This document shows positions 1 to 11,900 of a DNA stretch of 64,000 bases, in pieces. Source of the DNA: Siphonodentalium dalli (lineage: Eukaryota; Mollusca; Scaphopoda; Gadilida; Siphonodentaliidae); assembly GCA_032622095.1 (NCBI GenBank), contig CP136069.1, positions 155,235,043 to 155,299,042 on the forward strand, read 5' to 3'. The notes under the pieces were generated by a model. It was not told the origin of the DNA. It worked only from the letters and a program-made list of their open reading frames with translations, and did not search any database. Every line of letters starts with the position of its first letter. Position 1 is the stretch's first letter. Position numbers and translations under genes: made by a program.

Positions 1-260
1 TCAGCATTATCATCATCATATTCATCATCATCATCGTTGGCACCAACAGCGGCACTATGTTCATCCTCAATTAGCACATGTAAACTTTGTGCAAAGAAAA
101 TGCACAAACATATGCAAAAAAAAGTATACTCAAGGATTCATCGTCATCAGCATTATCATCATCATGATGTTCATCATAATTATAGTTGTCACCAACAGCA
201 GTATGTTCATCCTCAATTAGCACATGCAAATAAAATGCACAAACATATACAGACGCAACC
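1..260. repeat. Tandem duplication of a CAT/ATC-rich ~115-bp segment
   Basis: Two related blocks (about 1-115 and 141-250) each run from TCATC-rich simple sequence through 'tatgttcatcctcaattag' to a 'aaaatgcacaaacatat' end. Open frames through it are low-complexity His- or Asp-rich by-products of the triplet-like repeat and are not called as genes. Confidence 0.7.
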
Positions 261-2640
261 AAATCACAATCAAAATCATTTTCACCAGTTCTTATTGTAC
301 TATATTAGAATATATTATACCAATATATTATTATTGTCGAGTTTATATACCTAAAATAAAAAGCATGTGGACATCTGCAGCCCTCTATTGATAAGTAAAC
401 AATTTTGTGACCCTCGATTGATATATACACAATTGTGTGGCCCTCTGCAGCCCCCCCCCCCCTGCTTCGTCTGAGATTTCGTAATTTATATGTCTGGGGT
501 CTAATACTAAACACAATTGTTAATGACGGGATGAAAGAAACGTCATAATTGATATGTAAACAGCTATGCTTGGTTTGACTAAGGTATAATATTAAACACA
601 TCTTTTCTAATGACAGATGAAGGAAACTTGATACATAAACAGCTTTGCTTGGTCTGAGATTATGTATGAGATTATATATAAGAGTTCATTGTCCAATGTA
701 GGTGAATTGGTGTTCATTGTTCACTGTAGGTGAATGTCACAACACAAAATGTCATGCTTTTCTCGGACTTTTGTCGAAATTTCATAATTGTAAGCGACGC
801 AAAACAAAATCGCTCATTAATTCACTTAAATCGTGAAATTTCGAGTTGGTACCTTCACCCACACCGAAGTACATTATTATGGAACAGATAATAACTATTC
901 CCCGTATTATTTTTCGACTTTATAAGGTTCCCTGTCAAAAGTTCCAAGTATTTGTACTGGAGGAATATTTTCTCTCCGGGTGTAACAAGCATTGTCCTTG
1001 GATATGTTCTCAAGTTAAGGTCAAATACACTTATTTTTTGGAGCATTTACGTTGGAGAAATATGTATGTTTGGTGGCATAGTGCAACAGACTGATATTGT
1101 GCAACAGACTGACTTGCTTCCATATCGGAATTTTATATCGTTATTCCGCCCGTACTCTTATTAGCTGCAGCAGAATTTTTCACCATGTACTATTATTCCA
1201 CCGTATGCTTAGTTGAGTCCAGAGAGTACGGGCGTTAGCCAGAAATGCCAGACATGCATTGGGAGTTTGGGATCAAATTCAGAACATGTTATTTTGTCAT
1301 ATGAGTTATCAACAATATTTCCAGCAACATGTTTACACATTCTTTGCCTGATCTGAGTCATGGCAGTATATCCTGCCTAATAATCTCAATTTTAAAATAA
1401 ACATACGGTCCTAAATGCACCACACAGAGTGACAAAAAATAACAAGAAACCCATAGTCAGAAATGGTAACGCCTCAAGATAATATTATTAGGCATATGCA
1501 AAATATATTGGAGCTTCAATGTAATGATTGTGAAACATGTGTATGTAGGTCACGGCTATGTAGTTGATTATATGTAAAACAAACAAAAATGTGTATGTGT
1601 GTATAGCATGCGCTGGGAGAGAAAGCATGTGAAAACATTGTTTAAATCGTACGTGCCAAACTAAAGTTATAATAATTTTTGAAATATTTACACACCATAT
1701 TTATGATCTGTTCACAAATGGCGCATAAGTTACAATTGGTTGAAAGGTTCATTGCCAAACATGCAACGGCCATTGGATTGATACAGAAATAACCACACAC
1801 CATTGCAAAAAAAGTGACGAACGCCTTGGCGATTGCCACGTTATTATGTTGACGCACTGCCAGCCCTCGGCAAATACACTAAACTGTTAGTTTCTAGGTT
1901 CTCCGTTATATGACATTTGAATTGTTTTCGGCTTATCTTTTCTTTGTTATTTGTTCTAATTTCTATTGAGATATAGGTCTGAATAGTGCATGAAGTATCA
2001 TGGTGAATAATAATTAGGCCAAGACTGTTGATCTTCGTTACATGGTTCAAGTACGCATATACCGAGTACGGTACTAATCACATTTAGTCGATCCAAGTAC
2101 GCAACAAAAACAAATGGTTCCTGATGAACATATTAATTTAAAAAACAATTACTGACAGAAGCCAATCTACGTGGGCTGAACACTGAGTGGTTTACAATCA
2201 ATCTCGAGAATAGTTATCAATCAATCATTCACCACCTATTATTAAAACAACTAAATGGTTGAGAGAATCCATGGCTTATGATCATTGGAGACTAATATTC
2301 ATAATACCTTTAAGGTTTCGTGAATGCACCACCTGAGCCTTCCTTTAAAACAACTATTATCCTACAAATTATTACAACAACAACTACAATGAAGGTTGGT
2401 CATTCACCTAATCACCAATAGTGTAGGATAATTTGGCGAGGTTTTCCAAGTTCAGTGGAATTGCATCTGAAGCCAGTAATTTATATCGATCACGTTATCG
2501 TTGATACGTACTTGGAAATCTTATATCGGGCTAACTTAATGTGCTGTGTGGGCTAGTCTCAAATTATCGGCAGATTTTGTGAAAATAAATAAGATTACTG
2601 AGCTTTTTTATGCGAATAAATTATCAAAACGCTATATAAA
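261..2640. other. Non-coding stretch, no gene recognised
   Basis: AT-rich sequence with short internal duplications (for example 'ccctc(t/g)attgata' near 380 and 410, and 'gtaggtgaat' near 698 and 726). I looked here for upstream exons of the MOXD1-like gene, especially one carrying the His-His pair of the CuA site, and found none I could support. Short ORFs show no recognisable domain. Confidence 0.5.
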
Positions 2641-2654
2641 TATAAGAAATGAAT

Positions 2655-2825
2655 GTAGTGTGTGCATGAGTGTGTCATTGTGGGGGTGAGTACGGCTCTG
2701 TGGTCGTTTGGGGCGCATTTAGGGAGAACCGCTTCGCGGTTCACACAATGTGCCCCAAACAACCACTACACCATATCCCCCAATAACACACCCTCACACA
2801 CACACACACACACACACACACCAAC
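2655..2825. repeat. Imperfect hairpin followed by a CA microsatellite
   Basis: A left arm running from about 2660 through 'gtggtcgtttggggcgcat' is complementary to a right arm 'atgtgccccaaacaaccac' running to about 2800. The tip is 'aaccgcttcgcggtt'. It continues into (CA)n at 2797-2820. The structure ends about 40 bases before the first recognised exon, so it is probably a small foldback element in the intron. Confidence 0.75.
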
Positions 2826-2861
2826 TATATTCATTTCTTATCTTAATACATATTCGTCTAG

Positions 2862-2961
2862 GTATATAACCTGCCAGATGATGTTGGGGTGGAGATCGGT
2901 GGGGAGGATTCGACATATTTCGTGATAGAGGTCCACTACAACAACCCGCAGCGTCTCAGTG
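2862..2961 (+). CDS. MOXD1-like: MOXD1-like exon 1 of those in window (third CuA His)
   Basis: Acceptor 'tattcgtctag' at 2851-2861, donor GTGAGT at 2962. The frame starts at phase 0 and ends with one base of a split Gly codon. It encodes VYNLPDDVGVEIGG and ends in EVHYNNPQRLS. The HY(N/D)NP motif is the conserved CuA-histidine strand of the family (PHM His172 equivalent). Confidence 0.88.
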
Positions 2962-5900
2962 GTGAGTCACGACGGCGTCACTATAGCATATAGGATAGGA
3001 CGTTAATTTTAGTTTCACCCACAGCCAATTATGTCAGTAAGGTTGACGAAGTTGATAATGTCTCATTCGATTTGACATAATAGTGTTATTTTTACGCTTT
3101 CTACATCCAAAATATACAAACCCATCCATTGGAGACGTTGATCATACATCGACTTTCAAATAAGACACTCTTATATATAGCTGTTACTAGGCAAAGCGAG
3201 TACGTGTTATAAAAAAGGGCGTTTATCATTCCGTTGCCAAATATTGGTGAAAATTAAAGAGCGTTTTAATACAATGAAATGCCCTGGCCATGATTGCACT
3301 TCTCGAATCATTTCAGCTGCCCATGTGAATTGTGATATCATGCATGTAGGCCTGCATGTATAATGCATAAAAAGGACGCGGAGATTGTGTAATTTTCACT
3401 ATTTATTTGCATTGTTTAGTTGAAAAATTAAATTTGGACATTTTCACTAATTTGGTATCACATCGGATGGGACATTTTGACTGTATATATCAGGGGGTGG
3501 GTCTGCAAATTTTTCCTAGAGTCATTTATTTCAAAATAATGGGACAAAAGGTTTTAAGAATACTTCTATTATGTAATAGGTATGAACTTAACTCTTGGTA
3601 GAGGGGTTTGAGTTCACCATCGGTTAATAGTGAGGGATGACACCAATGGGTAATCAAAAGGTCAGCTTGCTAAATGTTTTCATCAAGGATCTATCAATGC
3701 ACATCGACACGAAAACGCTCAGACTTAAATAGTTCTGTTAAAAATCATTTATTCAACCTAATATAAATGAAAACATAACACAATAATAGATTCTTCAAAT
3801 ACATGTAAACTCTTCAAATAAAAATAGACTGTTCAAAAACTATAATAAAATAAAACAAAGGTGTCAAAACAAATTTTGATCGATTTTTACGATGTTCGGT
3901 ATATGAGGTTAGGATCACCTCTAGATGGGAGCTGTCGATGGGTGCCTACCATTTTTCCCGAATTTTGTAAAAAAAAAACATAGCTGCCAGCAGCCATGTT
4001 GGATTTTACTCTTTGTATGACCAAATCCTTTAGCACAACTTGCAGGTCACATTTCTCATCCAATCGTCACCAAACTTCACATGGATCTTCGAGGTGACCT
4101 CTAGATGGGAGCCTCCCTCCCCAAAATTCGTTTAAAACAAACATGGCCACCATCAGCCATCTTGGATTTCAAATGTCAACCCATCAGCACACCCAACAGC
4201 CCACACTTATTGGAGAATTGTTTTGAAACGTTACAGTCTTGTTGGTAAATGAGAAGTAGGAATGATTCTATAATCATGATGCGGAACATAGATCGGATAA
4301 GATCAGGAAAACTGAGTAAAATAGTAATTTGAATCAATTTGAAGGAGGTGGGTCCCTATCCCAGAATCGTAAAAAATAAAAAATTAGGGGGTGGTGAGTA
4401 CACAGAGGGCGGAATTATATTTTTTGAGCCAATTGTCCGGAAATTGTTTCCTGACCCCCCTGTATATATCGGAAGATATCTCATGATGCTTGTCTGTTCC
4501 AGGTAGGATCGATAGTTCCGGAATGCGCGTCATATTCACCCCGAATCTGCGGAGATACGATGCTGGTGCTATGCAGATTGGATCCGATGTCAGCGACGTG
4601 TTCATGATACCACCATACGAACCTGCGTTCCGAACGTATGGCGCATGCAGCCCGATGTGCACACAGGTAAGACTATACCAGGGACGTGACGACAGTGGAG
4701 GGGTGTCAACATTTGAAACTGTTGTAAATATCATGACCGATTCAATGGTAGTTGGAAATTTTAGATTTAAAACGTGTTAAAGGCCTACTTAATTTTCGAA
4801 CCACCCCCTGATAATTTTATATAAAATATATGCCATATTATATACCATTTGAAAGAAGAGCTACACAACATTGTATTATCAACTAATTGGGTGTAATAAA
4901 CTGTGGACATGTTGTGTTTGTTGAGATACCGACTTGGTGTTCGGTGCTGAAGTTTATTATTTTCAATGGAAGGGGAATAACTCTACTCTTAAGATATAGA
5001 GTTAATCCCCTGCCATTGAAAATACATTTTTAGTTCGATCTATGTTGCATTATGGGAGCCATAACGATGGAAATCATTCTATGAATTCAGCTTTTTTCTA
5101 TTTCTCTATAGGCATTTTCTGCGACTCAGACGTTTCAAATTGTGATGAATTATAGTATTTAATCGTAGCTTATGACAAAGATTTTTTTTTATTAAAACCG
5201 TATATGAAGGCACTATCAAAAAATAATCGATGACTCGAAAATTAAATGGGCCTTTAAAATTTGTTCCTATACATATATATAATTTTAGTTTAACGATACA
5301 TACTATGAATTAAGGCTTCTAAATTACTATTTCATTGGTTTCGTGGGTAAAACATATGTGATTCGAGTCGAGGAACCCATGAACCCATCAAAGCTCAGAG
5401 TTATCATATATCGATTTTTGAAATCTGTTATTTTTTCCCATCTGGAATAATTGACGGCCTAGAAAATATTCGACGAGCCGATGGACATACTCTCGATACA
5501 AAATTTCGTTGAACAAAATGTTGATATATAACAGGTTTTGGAAAATTTTATACTAGAGTTGACAATTAATGGATAGTATTATTATTTTGGTAATTAATCC
5601 ATTTTGATAACTGAAGCGTATTTTGAAGAAATGATGTTATTGTTGGAATCGCGGGACCATCGAATCGGATTGTGTACATTTTAAACCAATATCTCGTGTA
5701 TATTATATATGTCGTTTTTGGACCAAGATTTAAATAAGTATAAGCATAATAATATCACAATTTATATGCAATAACCATCAATTTTATGACAGACATGATG
5801 AGGCATCGCGGAAATCCACAAAAGCATCCATCAGTTTTACATTGAAAAGGAGCACCGGTAGAAACGGCCATAATTGGGAAACGTTTGGGAAACGTAAGCA

Positions 5901-8900
5901 ATTTTCCAAGCCTGGCAATTCATATAATGTTAACTTAATTCTAATGCGATTAAATTCGGATTTATAATTCACGTTCAGGGAAGGTAACCCGATTCGTTCA
6001 CCTGGGCAAGCTTGTTAGTTGATTTCCGGGGGTTTGGTGATTTCTACTGCAATGTATATGTGAATTGTACATATGTAATTCATTATCTAAATATAATAAT
6101 GGCTGCGCCGGTGTTTGCAAAACGACATGAATAGCCATCGTGATTAAAGTCAATTTGCAAAACCTAAAACAACCAGTATTATAATATTTCGCAATATATA
6201 TGTTTTGAATGTTTGATACACATAATGGCTTTTCCTGGATATGTTCAGATTATCCAAACACCGTGAAAATGAGAATTTTAGAAAAAAATAATGGGTACAT
6301 TTTCTTTTTCATAACTGCCTCAGTTTGTCCTAACATCATCATAGCGATTAACTCTTTCGCTGCCACCCGCCACCACAGACGTACCCCCCAGTGCCACGCA
6401 TCCTGTGCATATATCCATGTATTCCAGGTATATATGGGCAATACATTATATCTCAAGCAGTTTCTAATATAATTAGTTGAAACTTCACATGTATATAGAC
6501 ATAGGTATACCCGGTTGAATGGCGCCGTGGACACGCCCACCAAGGTCACGTGACATTGGCGGCCATCTTGGATTAGTGGCTATTTGCCGGTATATGTACA
6601 TTTTGTGTGGGTATGAATAGGTGTGTTGTTTGTTTTCTAATTTTCAACCCAATTATACGATGCCCAACAGTAAGGTACTCGGGAGTAACCTATATGAACC
6701 CACTTTGGACATCAAATAGGTCACATGACCTTGGCGTCCATCTTGGATTTATGCAAGTTGCCACCTATTTGTAGCAAAATGGGATACAATGGCGCACTTT
6801 GTTGAGTTCGTGCTTTTGTTTCTTGAATATTCCCTGATAGGTACAATTCCAAATATAGATATATATATATATATAATAATACCCATATGTATATATACCT
6901 GCAGGGGACATATGACCCTGCCCCGCCCCTTATAAGTCACGTGATCTTGACGGACAACTTGAATTTTCAGGAAAATTGGGTTTTACGATGATTTATGTGA
7001 ATTATATGGGTCACGCGGGCGTACGCATGGTCAACTCACCAGCATAATTAATTTAGTTGCCTGTTATCACCACTGGAAAACGATACAATAGACAAGGGTT
7101 GTTCAAAACCAGTAAAGGTGTATTATAAATAATAGGTATAAGTATCTTTTTCGCCGCAGACGCCCCTCGATCATTAGAGTATAGAGGTTAGTTGCCCGCC
7201 AGCCACCCTATCCCGTACCCATAGTATCTTATTCGCCGCAGGCGCCCCTATAGAGGCTACTGCCCAGTACTGCCCACATAAATAATAGGTATAAGATATT
7301 ATGCGCCGCAGGCGCCCCTCGATCATTAGAGTATAGAGGTTAGTTACCCACCCACCTCCCCATCCCGCCACCCATAGTATCTTATACGCCGCAGGCGCCC
7401 CTATAGAGGCTACTGCCACATAAATAATAGGTATAAGTATCTTATGCGCCGCAGGCGCCCCTCGATCATTAGAGTGTAGAGGTTAGTCACCCAACCACCT
7501 CCCCATCCCGCCACCCATAGTATCTTATGCGCCACAGACGCCCCCATAGAGGCTACTGCCACATAAATAATAGGTATAAGTATCTTATGTGCCGCAGGCG
7601 CCCCTCGATCATTAGAGTATATAGGTTAGTTACCCACCCACCATTTTGTGTGGGTATGAATTAGAGTATAGAGGTTAGTTGCCCGCCAGCCACCCTATCC
7701 CGTACCCATAGTATTTTATTCGCCGCAGGCGCCCCTATAGAGGCTACTGCCCAGTACTGCCCACATAAATAATAGGTATAAGATATTATGCGCCGCAGGC
7801 GCCCCTCGATCATTCGAGTATAGAGGTTAGTTACCCACCCACCTCCCCATCCCGCCACCCATAGTATCTTATACGCCGCAGGCGCCCCTATAGAGGCTAC
7901 TGCTACAAAAATAATAGGTATAAGTATCTTATGTGCCGCAGGCGCCCCTCGATCATTAGAGTATAGAGGTTAGTTACCTACCCACCATTTTGTGTGGGTA
8001 TGAATTAGAGTATAGAGGTTAGTTGCCCGCCAGCCACCCTATCCCGTACCCATAGTATTTTATTCGCCGCAGGCGCCCCTATAGAGGCTACTGCCCAGTA
8101 CTGCCCACATAAATAATAGGTATAAGATATTATGCGCCGCATGCGCCCCTCGATCATTAGAGTATAGAGGTTAGTTACCCACCCACCTCCCCATCCCGCC
8201 ACCCATAGTATCTTATACGCCGCAGGCGCCCCTATAGAGGCTACTGCTACACAAATAATAGGTATAAGTATCTTATGCGCCGCAGGCGCCCCTCGATCAT
8301 TAGAGTGTAGAGGTTAGTTACCCACCCACCTCCCCATCCCGCCACCCATAGTATCATATGCGCCGTAGGCGCCCCTGTAGAGGCTACTGCCCACACACAT
8401 AATAGGTATAAGTATCTTATGCGCCCCTCGATCATTAGAGTATAGAGGTTAGTTACACACCCACCACCCCATCCCGCCACCCATAGTATCTTATGCGCCG
8501 CAGGCGCCCCTATAGAGGCTACTGCCCACATAAATAATAGGTATAAGTATATTATGCGCCACAGGCGCCCCTCGATCATTAGAGTATAGAGGTAATAACA
8601 ATAACTTCTTCAGTCCTGAGTCTTTTGCGAGCAGCCACTTTCGACTGATAACCACGTGCTAACAACAATGACGCAATATTCCGGCTCTGACTGTACTCCC
8701 ATAACGTCAGAAATAGCATGACCTTGAGGACATTGTCGCTTTAAATTGTTCGCCCGCAATAGTACTACAGATAAATGCATAGTACACTGTCAAACATGCC
8801 GGAAAGAATAGAGTTATATCCCATACATTAGACTGCATACCAAATTCGCAAAAATGCGCGATTGGCAGCGTCTTCGAAGTTCGCAAAAATGCGCGTTTGG

Positions 8901-11900
8901 CAGCGAAAGAGTTAAGCAGGACCCACCAACATCATAGCACATTAGCAGGACCACTTGTGTTGTCTTCCCGCACCCGTAAAACCGACGTATCGTGGTGTGG
9001 TCTATAGTAAAACTTGCCCAGATACACGACCCAGATTGCCTTAACTTTACGAGTATATACCAACTGAATAAATAACGACAAATTAAACTATACTTAACAT
9101 TTACCCATGCAGGCCCTTGGCAATACCAGCATCAACGTGTTTGCAGTCGGACTTCACTCCCATTTGATAGCAAAACAAATGACGCTACGGATCGACCGAG
9201 ACGGGCAAGAACTTAAACCTCTAATGTCGGACGAGAACTATAACTACAACTTTCAACAAATGCGAATGCTCCGGAATTTTACAACCGTGGAACCGGTAAG
9301 ATCAGGGACGACAGGGCGGCCAGGGGTCTCCCAACGTTGGTAAACAATTTCAAAAGTTGGAAATTTCATCTCAGAATCAACGAAATTTATACTGAAAATA
9401 TGATGTAGTTTAGTGAAAGTTCAGACGACCACGATTTAATCGTAAGTATAGGAATCGGGCCCGACAAAATCGTGGAGAGTTTGTTCACACGATTGTGATG
9501 TCGTCGTATATGATGATATCGTGGGTTGTTAGTAAGCATGTGATTGACAACCCTACGATCTTTCCAGCTAATGTTTTACGTACACACGACTGCGTTCACG
9601 TCGCAAGTGGAAGTGGCCAACTATACGCCAAGAGTTCGGATCTAAAATCAAACAGTGCTTGATATTTTTTTTGGACTTGCGATCTTGACGTGAGCATGCG
9701 CAGTCCAACTATCTGTTACTTCTTACGACGGATATAGTTCCACTTACGATTGAATCGTTGGTAGTCTGAACGTCCACTTAGTTTTCCAACCAACCCCTTT
9801 AGTGTAATACAATATAGACTTTACTCTAACATTTAGACTCAAATTGACGTAAATTGGAATTTTTGTAACCCCATGGAGTGCATCAGTACATTAACCATTT
9901 CTATACTAAATGGATTCTCCCAGTCAGTTTAAAAGTGTACATCGGAATGGTATATTATTCAGTTGCAGAGATGTTAAGGTGGTAAGCAGACGGCTGATAT
10001 ATAAAAGTACAGAAGAAGCCCTATTTACTGAGGGAAATGTTTAGATAATGCGTTTAACAAACGGTGGTCGTTTGTTGAACTTATTATCTGAACATTACCT
10101 ACGGGATAACTACTCTATCTGGACATTACCTAAGGGATAACTACTCTATCTGGACATTACCTAAGGGATAACTACTCTATCTGAACATTACCTAAGGGAT
10201 AACTACTCTATCTGAACATTACCTAAGGGATAACTACTCTATCTGAATATTACCTACGGGATAACTACTCGATCTGAACATTACCTACGGGATAACTACT
10301 CGATCTGAACATTACCTACGGGATAACTACTCGATCTGAACATTACCTACGGGATAACTACTCTATCTGAACATTACCTAAGGGATAACTACTCTATCTG
10401 AAAATTTTCTATGTGATAACTACTCATCAATGGTGTTGTAGTATCAAAAGAGTTACATTAGATGCAAATGGAGTAAAAAAAATATTGGTCTTCAGATGAA
10501 ATTGGAGTTGCAAATTCCTTGTTGGACCACCCCCCCCCAGCTCAGGACTAAGAGCCTCTTGTACGTCTATGGGTAAGTTGCTTTTCAGCATACCTATATA
10601 CCGTACTTCTCTGTTAACTGACATATCCGCTGCAATAGCCTTCAAGCCAATGAGAACGCACATACTTTAGACATTAGCCAATGTGAACGCACTTCGCGTC
10701 AACAGTGCGTTGTTAGATAAACTCGCCGTTCCCAAGCATTCGGTGTGGCTAACTGATCATTCTTAGAACTACAATATGTCTGAATATTTATTCAATATTT
10801 ATCCATTTCTAAATTAAAAAAAATGACTCAAGAACATGGAATGATATTAAATTTTGTCCGAGTTATTCATTGGCATGGAATTACTGAGTAAAATCTATTC
10901 AACCGATTACTTTGTATTTAGAAGAATTCGGCAATAAGTTTGATTAGTCATCATTGTACATACACAATTTTACAAATATTAATCCTTATTCTTTCTATGC
11001 TCTTTCACCCACCGGTACTCTTTCTTCACCGTCACACGTCTCTCATTTTCAAATGATCACCAATCAACTGTAAACAAAATACAATGATTATTATTACGAG
11101 CTAATAAATTCAATGGAATTCAATTAAATGTCGGTCTGTCAAATGCGTTAACAGCAAACCTCTGTGGCCACAATTTGACAGACAATTATCATATAAGATA
11201 CGTCGTAACAAAGAATAATAACAGGATCATAAATTGCAATCAATATCCTATACATTATATATATCTTTATTGACCTCCATAACTGAAGAGTTTATCAAAT
11301 GTTATACATGTATACAGTATCAAGGTAGGCTAACATTTTAGCCAACATGAAAATAAACAAATAGCAGTATATATATACACAAATGACACAAGTGCCTCCA
11401 AGACATGGTATACATGTTGGGTCAAATATTGAGAAGCCTTACCCACAGGCAGATATAAATTCAGACATGCAATCAGACATACCGACATGCGGACATAGTA
11501 TATGCAGATAGACAAACACAGGCACGCGAACATAACTTTTAAACCTGAACATATTTACATAATGCGGATAAAATCCGAAAGGTACAGAGAATAAATGCTT
11601 AAACTCGCATTTGCTAATTTACTGGCGGCAATCAGTTAGAATTTGGAATATTATTCAAATGTTAGTATTGTGTCGTTTACTATTCAAATACAATTGATAT
11701 ACCACAATGCATAAGTGCAAGGAATACAAAAGCGCACACAACTGCTATTTTTACATTCACACCGGTAACATCACATCCGCATGGACGAGTGATGATGACT
11801 ACACCGACAGACTACAATACACAGAGATACAATTTCGAGAAAAAAAACATATTACCTGTATCAACGTAATTGGCCTTTCGTCTGATGTGGTAATATAACT

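Noticed and set aside
37-354. His-rich ORFs on both strands
   Set aside because: They are translations of the TCATCATCA simple repeat and its duplicate; no domain and no splice context.
7174-8579. Repeated ORFs containing YLCGQYWAVASIGAPAA
   Set aside because: Open frames of a ~145-bp minisatellite on the minus strand; no start, domain or splice support.
10083-10430. CRISPR-like regular repeat
   Set aside because: The 32-bp units are contiguous with no spacers, and the locus is a eukaryotic intron.
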